64,000 nt of DNA, from the NCBI GenBank assembly GCA_011033025.1, contig WFMF01000151.1, positions 186,001 through 250,000 on the forward strand. The letters run 5' to 3'. Both the position numbers and the translations under genes were made by a program. The first letter of the stretch is position 1; every line of letters begins with the position of its first letter. The notes under the pieces were generated by a model that was not told where the DNA came from, did no database searches, and saw nothing but the letters and a program-made list of their open reading frames with translations. Shown here one piece after another: positions 41,137 through 51,487 of this stretch. The DNA is from Beroe forskalii. Its lineage: Eukaryota > Ctenophora > Nuda > Beroida > Beroidae.

Positions 41137-42322
41137 GGGATCGTTCACATATTACGTAATCAGCCGAGGGGGGGGAGGGGGTTTCCAAATGATTACGTTT
41201 GATTACGAGGGGAGGGGGTTTGGCCAATGATTACGTAATCAAAATATCTAAATTTTCATGAAAATTTCAAGGATTTTTATGAAAATTTCACGAAATTTCA
41301 TGAGAATTTCAAGGATTTTCATGAAAATTTCAAGAATTTTTATAAAAATTTAAAGAATTTTCATAATTTTTTATGAAAATTTAAAGGATTTCCGAATTTT
41401 TATTACCAAAAATTAACCATTTACAGAAAAAATTGTCAAAATTTCATAATTATGATTAAAACATGATCTACTCTAACTCAATATGGTTCAGAATGTATAG
41501 TTCTTTTAGTGCTGCCCATATAGGAGGGATGTACTCCATTCGTTGAACTCTTCCAAACCACTTCAGTGCCTCTTTGTATATAAGGTTTGCTGCTCTGTGC
41601 TTGATCAGAGGTTCGGAGGCCTTTTTTTTCCCTAGAGCTCTAGAGTTGATGCCAGAGCAGGTCTTGGCGTACATCCCCAGCTCCATTATCCAGGAATCAC
41701 TCTTTTTGATGAAGGTGTAGGAAGCTGCAGTTGTCTGTGAAGTTGCCAGACTCTGATCTGGCACTTAGGGGCTAGGGCTGATCTGGATCTTGGGTTCCGT
41801 CGGCTCTGGTGGCAGATGAGCAGGACACGGATACTAAACTTTGGTTCCATCGGTTTTGAAGGAGGTTGAGGTGGGACCAAGACGTTGATTTCTGACTCTT
41901 TAGTGGAACTGGGGGCCTCAGGTGTAGAGGAGGAGGAGGATGATCTGTTGGAGGTAAAGGAGGATGATGAGCAGATGAGGATGCGTTGGAGGAAGAGAAA
42001 GAGGAGGTGTACATCTCATTGTCAGAGGAGTTGTCGTAGGCGAGATTTCCGTAGGAAAACTAAAAGAAGCTTTGAATGTCATCTTCAGTTCAATGATGTT
42101 GATGATTGAATTGAAACACACGATACTGTTCTAATTTTTTGTCAATTAATATAGTTTTTTGGTGACGTCAAAAATGTTAAGGAGGGGGGGGGGGTTGGGC
42201 CATGATTACGTAATATTTTCCGAAAAAGAGGGGGGGTTTTGCCATGATTACGTTTGATTACGGAGGGGGGGAGGGGGGTAAAAAATGCCCAAAAATTGAT
42301 TACGTAATATGTGAACGATCCC
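41137..42322 (-). mobile_element. PIF/Harbinger-like element 2 (1.19 kb)
   Basis: The same terminal repeats as element 1 (GGGATCGTTCACATATTACG inward) and the same interior in the opposite orientation, flanked by TTA (41134-41136 and 42323-42325). Copy A of the surrounding 328-bp repeat provides the empty site. G-rich subterminal blocks and AT repeats mirror element 1. A coding remnant is kept at 41468-42100. Confidence 0.9.
41468..42100 (-). pseudogene. Broken cargo gene of Harbinger-like element 2
   Basis: Minus strand. It begins with MTFKASFSF followed by a Ser-rich segment, Pro/His-rich sequence and EPKFSIRV, and ends in the frame 41764-41468, with SQTTAASYTFIKKSDSWIM, then KASEPLIKHRAANLIYKEAL and WFGRVQRM. 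Frameshifts separate the parts. This copy keeps a longer C-terminal part than element 1. No known domain is recognised. Confidence 0.45.
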
Positions 42323-42394
42323 TTATAAATTAATGTCGAGGACACAACAGTAAATAAAAAAAAATAAAAAAACTCAAGAACAATGGTTTTTGGT

Positions 42395-42985
42395 TTTCTA
42401 AAATTGGCCTTCTGCGAAGAAATTGCTCCTTCAATAGAAACACCAATCAACGTAAAATTCTATTTTTAGCCATAATTCGGTCACAGTTTGAGCATTGTTC
42501 ACAAATCTGGAGGCCAGTGCACAAAACAAACATTGATAAGTTTGAAGCCATGCAGAAAAGAGCCATTAATTGGGTTTTCAGTGAAGATTTCTGCAGTTAC
42601 ACTAAATCAGAATACCACCTAAAATTAAAGAATCTAGATGTCCTGCCGATGAAGTACAAGTTTGATTATAATGACTTGGTCTTGTTCTATAAGATGTTCA
42701 ATCAATCTAGCCCATTTTCAAGTATCCCTGGTTATCTTAGGAAGAAGCACCTCCCCGACCCAAAACTAACTCGATATACTAGCAAGTATGTCATCATCTG
42801 ATGAACTCCAATTAGAATGTTCTATAAAACCTAGAAAAGACGTTTTCAAAAACTCATTTTTCTACCGTACACATCTACGTTGGAATGAAGTTCCATTGAA
42901 TATAAGAAAATTGCTTAACAGCCTTCATATTAAGACTAAACTAAAGGAATATCTCTGGATGAAGGCGGACAGTGAATTTGACTAA
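42395..42985 (+). pseudogene. LINE ORF2 C-terminal fragment
   Basis: Reads GLLRRNCSFN, IIRSQFEHCSQIWRP, KRAINWVFSEDF, YNDLVLFYKMFN and, after a frameshift near 42785, SFFYRTHLRWNEVPLNIRK, ending at the stop 42983-42985. It matches residue for residue in layout the C-terminal region of the LINE at 27046-28278 (RSIFEHCSIIWRP, FFWRTMIVWNKTPYSIRQ). RT catalytic motifs are absent. Confidence 0.85.
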
Positions 42986-43647
42986 TTTTGGTAAACATGA
43001 ATAATGAGAGAACATCGATTTGTTGCCAGTGTTTTCCTATGACATGCATAATAAAAGGCGAAAGGTACAGGCAAGGGACAGAAGGATTGGTAAGGGACAG
43101 GGAGACGAGGAAAAGGTTCAAAAGGGATGCATATGGGCAAATCCACGAAAACGAGGAAAAATTTTGAAATTTGAAATCATCAGTCCAGCAAAAAGCTTTG
43201 ACTTCAAATGAAAGCTAAGACTTTCCTCTAAATGATGCAAAAAACCGCATCAAAAAATATTGAAAGACCTCGACGATTTGCTGAGTTGAGTAGGGGCTAC
43301 TTTTTGGACAATGTTCAGCCCTCAATTAATGGCATTTTGAATTATCATAAAGAATGCTTATATTTGTAATCAAGGGAATAATTTTTTGCTCCATAGTGGA
43401 CTTTTGATCTAGTTTGATTCATATTTTAATATGAATAATCGCTTTCTCTAACTATTTTGAAGTGACGTTCAAACTCTTTGGGGACAATTGAGTAGTAATG
43501 CATGTAACAAAATGATGCAAAAAAGTTTTGTAAAGCCTTAATTCATTTCCATTTATGCCGAAACTCATTTTCAGCTGTTTTGGATACTTTTGGTCGTCAT
43601 GGCACATGTGTGAAAGCTTAGACTGATCAAATTTAGACAATATGGCC

Positions 43648-44741
43648 TTGTGCGTTACGTAACGTTACGTAATGCACAAAACTTTTCCCAATTAATTTTC
43701 AATGAAAGAAACTGCAAGAAATATCCATTTCTAATCAGAAAATTCTGTAATAACTTACAGATAAGGAATGTAAAGTAAATTTCAACTTAGAAAAGAATTA
43801 CAAAGAAAAATTTAGTATTTAGTCATTCAATCCCACATACATTAGAAAATCAAAGCATAAATCGATAAATTTTCTTTTTCTAGAACCTAAATGCTATCAA
43901 AAATGTATTCAGGGTATAAGATATCGATGCCCTTGAGGAATTGTGCTTTAATGGCCTCAAAAAGTGATTTTCTCAAAATTTGCCACTTTGTGACACATGA
44001 AAAAAACATCTTTTCTACTAGCAAATTCGAAAATCGTTGAATTTGGCCCTCTCACATGATAGGAATCGGCCATTATTCATCTTATAAAGTTGCTGGGTGA
44101 TACCAAGAGCGATCTTAAACCCTGTCAGAAATGAAATATTCTGAGTATGACAGTAAAATCATAGAAAATTGATCCAATTTTTTGCTACACTTTTGATGGC
44201 CTAATATGGGACTGAAATTGATAGAACCACCAAGATTTTTTTTAGATTGAGGACCTTGATTGCTCCTGCATCTAATTGAGGCCTTACTATGTCAATAGAA
44301 CAGTATAAAATAGGTCTATTCACAGTGAGGAAAATTTGTGCATTACGTAACAGGCATTTTGTGCATTACGTAACAAATTATGTGAGCCTGGTAAAAGAAA
44401 ATGGGGTGCATCAACCAATAAAAGCATTGTTAAACTTAAAGTTTATATATTCTTCTATCATTAGAAACTAGTGTGAACTCCCCATTCGCTCACATGGAAC
44501 TGACTTTTGTGATCAAATTCTGTCAATTGATTTTATTTGATCCAGTCCTATTACGTTCGTAACATTTTTTGATGGCTTGTGTAAAATTTTCTGTGCAACC
44601 AATTCTCATTCAAAACATCAAATAGGCTCAATGAATGTTTGAAGTTTGTCTCTAAAGCAAGGAATAGTGCTGTGATGACTTCAATTTGGCTGCCTTGACC
44701 TTTGAATCCTCAAAATTGAGTAAAAAGTGTGCGTTACGTAA
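43648..44741. repeat. Five GTGCRTTACGTAAC-type motifs, one pair forming a 32-bp palindrome
   Basis: TTACGTAA occurs at 43655-43662, 43665-43672, 44343-44350, 44366-44373 and 44734-44741, mostly within GTGCATTACGTAAC or GTGCGTTACGTAAC. The first two form a nearly perfect palindrome (43648-43679). RTTACGTAAY is the published consensus of PAR-bZIP/NFIL3-class factors; whether these sites bind anything here is not shown. Confidence 0.6.
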
Positions 44742-45305
44742 CGTGGATTTGGACATATTTTGTTCATGATAGGGACCACCAGGATCAGGCTCACCACCCA
44801 CATCACACATTCCATACATCTTTTTCAATATTTCAGAGTTTTATATCACTCAGAGTAATAAAAGCAATTCATCATTATTATTTTATTATATTTGTCATCA
44901 TTATTATTTTATTATATTTGCAATTTTACCAACTATGTAATCAGCCAATTGTGTGATTTAAGATTTTCGAGGGCGTAATTGTGCAGCATAGAGTAGTCTC
45001 GACTACTCTGCACGTGCCCCACTCATAGCATATGCAACAAGTTAGGCTTTACTATGTTTATGTTTTATTCAACTATGATTATTCAAATCTTTTGGTTGGG
45101 GCATCCTCATGTTTCATGAATGATTTTATATAGGGCAAATGACAATGTATAATTTGTTGTGTATACTATTTGTGATTTTAAATAAATAAATAATCCAAAG
45201 TTCAGATTCGGAGAAAAGATGGGCAACAAATATGAATTCAACCTCATTTAAATCAAATTTTTACAAATTTTCATCTGTTTAATAAAACCCACTTCTAACT
45301 TGAGT

Positions 45306-46098
45306 AATAATAATTTCCTCCTTCAGTTCTGTCGAATCCTCGCATATAACTATCGAAACTACAAATAACTTGATACAAAAGAATTATCTATTGATTACAA
45401 TGGATCAAAATGTTCAAGTCTCCAACAAAGAGATTAGAGATGATATTCTTCTGTCGTAAACTTTTAACCAAATTCGAAAAATTCCATTGAAAACGTAAAT
45501 CATGACTTAAAACAGTTGAAACGTTTCCAAAGTACACAGTAACGAAATGGCAGATTCTTCGTTAAAATGCACGTGCAGTTTTTTCGCGGAATCACCCATC
45601 ACCATAACGACGCGCGCAACTGGTGAATCAAACCTTCAACTAAATCTAGTTTTTCGCAATTCCTTTCCCAACTTTGAGCATTAATTACGGAAAATCTAAA
45701 GCCTAAATTCAAATAAAATAATGCTTCTCTAGAGGGAATTTATTTTTCACTACCCTGCAAAAAAATCGCGGGATTTCAACTCCGTTTTAGCCGACGTTTG
45801 GGTTGCACTAAGCACGGTGCTTCAACTGCCTTAATCCTTTATAATAATGATTACATTAGAAAACGGCTACTTACATGAAGCCTGTGCGCATTGTTTTATG
45901 CTCAAAAGTCAACGCATTATTTTGACGGGTGGGGATGATGCCCAAACAAACAAGAAGAAAACAAACCTAGCCCAAGAATCGGAAAAGTAGTGCGGGCCTG
46001 TATTTTTTTATTCATTATTTTTTTTGGGCTACAGCAAGGGTTTTAAATTTTGAACATTTTGAAATGGATTTTTGATGCCCGTAAACAAAAATCTGGGA
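45306..46098. other. No gene seen; dispersed repeat fragment
   Basis: 45544-45800 belongs to a dispersed family (AAAATGCACGTGCAG, GCGCGCAACTGGTGAATCAA, AATCGCGGGATTTCAAC) with relatives at 48003-48230 and 55095-55215. The remainder is AT-rich up to the assembly gap. Confidence 0.55.
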
Positions 46099-46198
46099 NN
46101 NNNNNNNNNNNNNNNNNNNNNNNNNNNNNNNNNNNNNNNNNNNNNNNNNNNNNNNNNNNNNNNNNNNNNNNNNNNNNNNNNNNNNNNNNNNNNNNNNN
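46099..46198. other. Assembly gap (100 N)
   Basis: Exactly 100 undetermined bases, the conventional placeholder for a gap of unknown size. Any reading frame drawn through it (46050-46259) is meaningless. Confidence 1.
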
Positions 46199-47512
46199 GT
46201 TGATTTTCTATTTATTTTATGAGTATAACTGGGGAATCAGATTTATCAGGATCTTTTGAATTTAATGTATTTGAACTATTTATTACGTAGCCGTTGTGCC
46301 ATATTGGTAGAAGATGTGATTTCAATATGTGCGGTCACAATTTAGTATTTCTAAAATTGGAATATATGGAAGGCGCGAGAAGATATTTGTTGAGTGATGA
46401 TAGATCAGTGATCGTTTTTACGACTTTTATTGCCGCGCGCGCGAGCCGCGCATTTTAAGATTTCAAAACCTCGTGTTATATTGCTTGCGTGAGGGAAGAT
46501 TGTTATATCCCCTATATTGAGATGATTTATAATATAATGATGATTTATATTACTGTGATTTATATTGTTTTAACCTTCGGCCCTTTCAGCCTCCTATAGC
46601 AAAATGGCGTATTATTAGCCTATATAAAACTAACCATTGCGTCACAGGATTACGCACGAGCGTCCCTTTCGCGCAAGTTGTGCTCTAAGGTGGGGTTATG
46701 TCCGGGTGGGGTTTTGTCCGGGTGGTGTTTTGTCCGCGCACCGATGCAGGTGAGTATATTTTGACAGATCTGATAGCAATGACAACTGGTCAATAAACAG
46801 AAAATAGAAATGATCATGATCCAAGGGTCCAACTTTGAGCCCTCATCACTCATGCTATGCAGCTATGCTCTCATGGCTAATGAAACTCTGCGAGGGACAT
46901 CTATTGCTGCGTTCAGGGACAACTATTGTCACAACAATTGCTAATGAATTATGAAAGGAATCACAAGGTGTTCTGAGTTCTCATCATCACAATTCACAAA
47001 TCATTAAGCAAAATGAACAATTCGAGCTAAGAAATGAAACCACGAGCACATACAGAGCTGAGAGCGTACGGAATAGAACTGAGAGGAGGAGTGCGCGCAA
47101 TGAGCTGAGCAGCTGTTACGTCATGTCATGTGACAGGTCACGTGACCTAAATTTTCCGCACTGGATATCAAGGAGGATAACGATTTCGAATCTGTGCGCG
47201 TCGTCTGCGTATACTCGCTTCAACTTCACTTTATATGGGAGAGATACCACGAAAAGAGTTCCCCTAACCAGTTGTCAGACGTTGTCTGACCATTATTTCC
47301 CTGAAGAGCTTGTCAGACGTTGTCTAACCCCTTCGCCTTCGGCGGGCGCGCGCGCGAAGCGCGCGCGTCCGCCGAAGGCAACGAAAAGAGTTGCACGCAA
47401 CTTTTGTGCGCGGCGTACCAAAAAATCTGAAATTTTGTAGTGCCAGTTTAAAATTCAGATTAGAACTGTATCGTATCTTATGCAGAAAAATTGCGGAAAA
47501 ATAATGATGTAA
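46199..47512. other. No gene seen; CpG-rich dispersed repeats
   Basis: Contains CGCGCGCGCGAGCCGCGC near 46435, the motif GGTGGTGTTTTGTCCGCGC near 46720 (also seen at 13.83 kb), two direct copies of TTGTCAGACGTTGTCT (47271 and 47308), and the GC hairpin at 47335-47379. The plus-strand frame 47123-47440 runs through these repeats and is not supported. Confidence 0.45.
47335..47379. repeat. Very GC-rich hairpin
   Basis: GCCTTCGGCGG at 47335-47345 pairs with CCGCCGAAGGC at 47369-47379, and the inner CGCGCGCGCG/GCGCGCGCG runs extend the stem to a tiny AA loop. It sits at the end of the doubled GTCAGACGTTGTCT repeat and probably belongs to that dispersed element. Confidence 0.8.
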
Positions 47513-47750
47513 GGTGCATGTAACGTTCGTCGGTCGATCGAATGGAATTGGTCGATCGATCAACTTCATTTGATCGACTGATGTGTTTTTAATAGAAAAT
47601 CTTTAAGCTAGTAGGGAAACAACTAAATATTGGTCATTTAAACGCGATTCAAGTCAACAGGGAGCATTAAAACACATCATTCGTTCAAATGGAGTTGATC
47701 GATCGACCAATTCCATGCCATTCGATCGACCGACGAACGTTACGGGCGCC
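47513..47750. mobile_element. 238-bp palindromic MITE, copy N1 (CpG-rich)
   Basis: Ends GGTGCATGTAACGTTCGTCG and CGACGAACGTTACGGGCGCC; inner blocks GGTCGATCGATCAA and TTGATCGATCGACC are also inverted. A second, CpG-depleted copy lies at 51205-51441. The element is almost entirely self-complementary apart from a central AT-rich part (GAAAATCTTTAAGCTAGTAG). Confidence 0.85.
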
Positions 47751-48002
47751 TAACATTTGTAGCGTGAAAATGAGATTAAATGTACGTAATGACCCGATTT
47801 CAGCCGTCGCGCACGCTCGCGCTTCTGAGCCGCGCACGCGCACTTTAAACGCAAAATTCCGATTGTGTCTAGTCGGATCCATAATTTGCTCAACAAGAGC
47901 TTTCTTTTGGTACCAAATTTGTCCATTTTAGAGAAAATTTTATATCTTGCATTTTTTTGTCCCTAAGTGTCTCCACTAATTATGAATTTAACATTTCCAA
48001 AA

Positions 48003-48330
48003 TACATTAATAAAATGGCAAATTCTTCATTTAAATGCACATGCAGTTTTGCACATATAGCTGTACCAGCAATGCATGCAACTGGTGAATTAAACTTTGA
48101 ACTTGATCTTGTTTTTTCGCGCCCCTTTTTCCAACTTTGAACATCTTATCTTATCTTACATAAATTACAAAAAAAACTTCGCAATACAAAGACAATTTTT
48201 TTACCATCCTGAAAAATCGTGGGTTTTCAACTTATTGTGTTTCAGATTTTCATGGAGAGCTAAGGCTCCTTCCTTAAAGAACCTCTTGGTTATGATAATA
48301 GAATTAGTAATTAGTAATTTTTCACATTTC
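48003..48330. repeat. Dispersed repeat fragment, 48.0 kb copy
   Basis: Shares AAATGCAC.TGCAG, GCAACTGGTGAAT and AATCGTGGGTTTTCAAC with the copies at 45544-45800 and 55095-55215. It ends just before the LINE that starts at about 48330. Confidence 0.65.
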
Positions 48331-49997
48331 ATACGTTATACTTGTCATTCCTTGGCAAACTCATAGAGCGTGTTGTCCTCGCAAGACTCAATGAACATCT
48401 GGACAAGAACAACTTGAATATACAACAGCAATCAGCTTATAAGAAGAACTACTCTACTGAGACAATACTGCTGAAAGTAACAAACGACTTACTGATTGCT
48501 TGTGATAACAAGTCAGCCACAGTGCTAATGATGTTAGACCTTTCAGCAGCTTTTGACACTGTAGATCATCATAAGCTACTTGAGATCCTGAGAAAAGAAA
48601 TAAGAATAAGAGGAACTGCTTTAAAATGGTTCAAGAGCTTTTTAATGGGCAGGTCTCAGCGTACACGGCTTGGAAGTGTTATAAGTGACTCAATTATTCT
48701 TCAGTTTGGTGTCCCTCAAGGCTCTGTACTTGGGCCCATATTGTTCAACATCTACATAAGGTCACTATATAAAACAATTGAAAAAACAGGCTTTATGGTT
48801 CATGGTTATGCTGATGACCATATAATATAAACTAATCTAAATCATGATTTTCCGAAGAAGATATATGGAATTTGTGTTCAAAGTATGGTATAATGTGCTA
48901 CTAAATATAAACTATTTGTTTTATTAAACTATTTGTTTTATTAAGTGTACAAATCTTTCAACCCAGGTGACCAGGCTGAAACACTTAATATCAAGCTCAT
49001 GAATTGTTTCAAAGTTATTCAAGATTGGATGGTAGACTTCTGCCTACAACTAAATCCTGGCAAAACTCAAGTAATGATCATTGGACCTCCTGGTATACTC
49101 AACCAAATTGACATTGGGGGAATTATCCTCCCTGGTAATGTTTGCATCAGATTCTCATCAAATGCTCGAAATCTTGGTATTACTGTAGACAATAGACTCT
49201 CATTTGACAGTCACATCAATGCTCTGAAGAGAGATTGCTTCCGCTTAATCAGAAATGCAGTTAAAAAACGGTTCATCTTCTCTAATGATCAGATGAAACT
49301 GATCATCAATAGTATTGTTGTTTGTAGGATTGATTATTGCAATTCACTTTATTTTGGCATTAATGAAAAACTTATAAATCAATTACAGCTTATTCAGAAT
49401 GCAGCTGCTAAAGCTGTTGTCGGTCTTACAAGCATGATCATCTAGGTGAGACTCTCAAAAGAGCTGCACTGGCTTCCAATCAAATTTCGAATACAGTATA
49501 AATTATTATTGCTTGTTTATAAATGTTTGAATGGTCTTGGACCAAATTATTTGATGTCTTTAATTCGATATGCTGATTTTAACCATTCTGTTTATCTTCA
49601 TGAACCAAGGGTTTTTTCAAATTATGGTGAACGCTCTTTTGAGAAAATGGGCCCTAAGCTTTGGAATAGTCTCCCATTGGAATTGAAAAGTTGTTCTTCT
49701 ATTGAAACTTTTAAATCAGCCCTGAAAACGCATTTATTCAATAAAGCTTTTGAACTATAACTTATCTCTCTCAGATTTTTAATTTTCTGTTAATATGTTT
49801 GTTATAATCTGACAGTGCTTTTAACTTTTTAACTCTTATTACTACTGAATTTTGTTAAATTATTATGCATGCTATTTAATTTCCACTTGAGTGCACTGTC
49901 ATTGTAATTTTGAATATGTTGTTTTTGTGGCACAGCTGTGCAATTACTTAAGTTGATGTGCCACTATAATATAAAAGTTTAAATTATTATTATTATA
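48330..49997 (+). mobile_element. CR1/L2-type LINE, 3' half
   Basis: 5'-truncated element on the plus strand with the RT region of ORF2, a short 3' UTR and an (ATT)n end (TTAAATTATTATTATTAT), a 3' tail style typical of CR1/L2 relatives. A block of about 115-125 bp at about 48825-48942 interrupts the ORF directly after the YADD motif; it contains a duplicated 17-bp word AAACTATTTGTTTTATT. Confidence 0.85.
48342..49760 (+). pseudogene. LINE ORF2 reverse transcriptase fragment
   Basis: Reads SFLGKLIERVVLARL, MMLDLSAAFDTVDHHKLLE (motif A), FGVPQGSVLGPILFN (motif B) and HGYADDH (motif C). After the interruption it continues as VYKSFNPGDQAETLN, RNLGITVDNRLSFDSHI, DYCNSLYFGI and, past a stop at 49443-49445, ELHWLPIKFRIQYK and PKLWNSLPLELKS, ending HLFNKAFEL at 49757. 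Motif order is complete from the RT palm to the C-terminus. A stop and the insertion make it non-functional. Confidence 0.88.
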
Positions 49998-50256
49998 CCC
50001 TCTATGGTTTTACTGAATTATACCATAGATTTCAATCCTATCATTAAAGAGTACAATTGATCATTTATTGAAATTGGTATTTGAATTAAAAAGAAATCTT
50101 TCTTCAAGACATCAATCTGCAAGACTTTTCTCCAACTCCGTACTTGAACACCAACATGATTCCTTTAGGTAATGCAATGTGGAGAGCAGTATTGAAATTG
50201 GTATTTTTGAAAATAATAGATTCAATTATTGGTCTTAAATTAACTAACTGAGGAAT
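49998..50256. other. Upstream region of the mL49 gene
   Basis: AT-rich sequence between the LINE end and the mL49 frame. Any promoter or 5' exon of mL49 should lie here or in the LINE-filled sequence upstream. A TTAACTAACTGAG just before the frame could be a branch point plus acceptor, but it has no pyrimidine tract. Confidence 0.35.
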
Positions 50257-50796
50257 ATGTCATGTTTATATCTGCTCTGTAAATCCACTCCTGCTATATC
50301 ATGTACTAGATGCTACATAGGAGGAGTATCACCTGGCCTTTCAAAATCTGGAATTAAAAAACCACAGTACAATCAACAAGTTCCACGAATAGACCGTTCA
50401 CAGTACCAAATATATCTGGATACTCTTTCCAGCCAACCAGAAGCAAAAAAATCAAAGAAATCAACTGTGACCCAGCATACACTGCCTCAGATTGTTCCTG
50501 GCTCCATGCCAAGTGGGTGGGTGCCACCTCCTCAAAGCATACCAGATTTACCTTATTTTGTATGGAGAAATGTTGATCAAACTTTATCGGTTCAGCACAA
50601 GGAGAGTGAGGAGTTCAGAAGGTTTACCCAAGTTTCTCGAATAGAAGGAGATATCCAAGAACTTAGATCAGACATTGAGAAGTTTCTTGATGATCCAACT
50701 ATACCTGTTGTTGCTAATGAGATAAAGGGCACCGTTACTTTGATAGGGTGGCGATCATATGAGTTGAAGAAATTTCTTCAGCTGCAAGGGTTTTAA
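50257..50796 (+). CDS. MRPL49: Mitochondrial ribosomal protein mL49 (MRPL49)
   Basis: A structural protein of the mitochondrial large ribosomal subunit. The 179-residue frame ends with the hallmark block of the family: PSGWVPPP (residues 85-92), LPYFVWR (98-104), RIEGDIQELRSDIEKFL (128-144) and NEIKGTVTLIGW...ELKKFLQLQGF at the C-terminus. The human protein has PSGWQPP, LPYFVRR, KVEGDIWALQKDVEDFL and EVTGTLRIKGY...LEKGF in the same order. Residues 1-35 are basic and hydrophobic, without acidic residues, fitting a mitochondrial presequence. Length is close to the human 166. The frame has no intron, whereas vertebrate MRPL49 has several, so this may be a retrocopy or an intron-poor gene. The first ATG is tentative. 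Confidence 0.9.
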   Translation: MSCLYLLCKSTPAISCTRCYIGGVSPGLSKSGIKKPQYNQQVPRIDRSQYQIYLDTLSSQPEAKKSKKSTVTQHTLPQIVPGSMPSGWVPPPQSIPDLPYFVWRNVDQTLSVQHKESEEFRRFTQVSRIEGDIQELRSDIEKFLDDPTIPVVANEIKGTVTLIGWRSYELKKFLQLQGF

Positions 50797-51030
50797 AAGA
50801 ACTATTATAAGTTTTTCATTTCATGTTTTAAAGGCACTTAAGATTGGACCTGGATTGATATTTCATATTTTGTCATTTACCAAATCAATCAATTTATGCA
50901 AATCATTTGAAGTCTGGAAACTAGATTATATGTGATGTGTTTAATTCATGTTACTACTAAATTAATATACCAATTAATTTGATGCTATAATACTATTTAA
51001 TTTACAAATTAATACTATTAATGATGTACA

Positions 51031-51487
51031 ACCTTATTGGCCTTTATTTAACTGGCCCTTAATATTGCGAGCTTAAGGACAAAACTACTTCAAGATTCTT
51101 GTCCAAAAAGGCAGGTTATAGTAGGGCAGATAAAATTAGAGCATGAAATCCTTGATCTGGTAACCACTAAGTTATTTTTTTTACTAAGGGGCTGATTAAA
51201 AAAAGGTGCATGTATAGTACATCTGTCGATCAAATGAATTTGGTCAATCAATCAACTCCATTTGATCAACTGAAGTGTTTTAGAACAGAAAATCTTTGAG
51301 CTAGGAGGGAAACAACTATACTATTGCTTATCTAAACATGATTCATGTAATTTTGGACCAGTTAAACACATCAATCATAATAGAGTGTAGTTCATTGATT
51401 GACCAATTCCATTTGATTGACTGGTGTACTATACATGCACCAAAGGCTGCTTAAGATGAAAGCCAATTAAATGAAGACCAATAGGTA
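51031..51487. mobile_element. 'CCTTATTGGCC' MITE, copy M3, interrupted by N2
   Basis: Left end ACCTTATTGGCCTTTATTTA, right end AAATGAAGACCAATAGG. Interior words TTAAGGACAAAA, TTGATCTGGTAACCACTAAG and AAGGGGCTG match copy M5. A second MITE (51205-51441) sits inside it. More diverged than M1, M2 and M5. Confidence 0.75.
51205..51441. mobile_element. Palindromic MITE copy N2 (CpG-depleted), nested in M3
   Basis: Ends GGTGCATGTATAGTACATCT and, inverted, GTACTATACATGCACC. It aligns along its whole length with N1 (47513-47750), but most CG dinucleotides of N1 are TG or CA here, for example GGTCGATCGATCAA versus GGTCAATCAATCAA. Confidence 0.85.

Larger units (their letters stand above)
42391..45191 (+). 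mobile_element. LINE 3' part inserted in the 328-bp repeat
   Basis: The borders are set by copy A of the tandem duplication, which is continuous at AATGGTTTTCTAATCC. The element is heavily 5'-truncated, keeps the last 196 codons of ORF2, has an unusually long non-coding 3' portion of about 2.2 kb, and ends AAATAAATAAAT. The 3' portion may itself contain a further insert (about 43.1-44.9 kb), suggested by a change in character and a cluster of palindromic motifs. Confidence 0.75.

Noticed and set aside
46050..46259. 69-codon ORF at 46050
   Set aside because: It runs through 100 N of an assembly gap.
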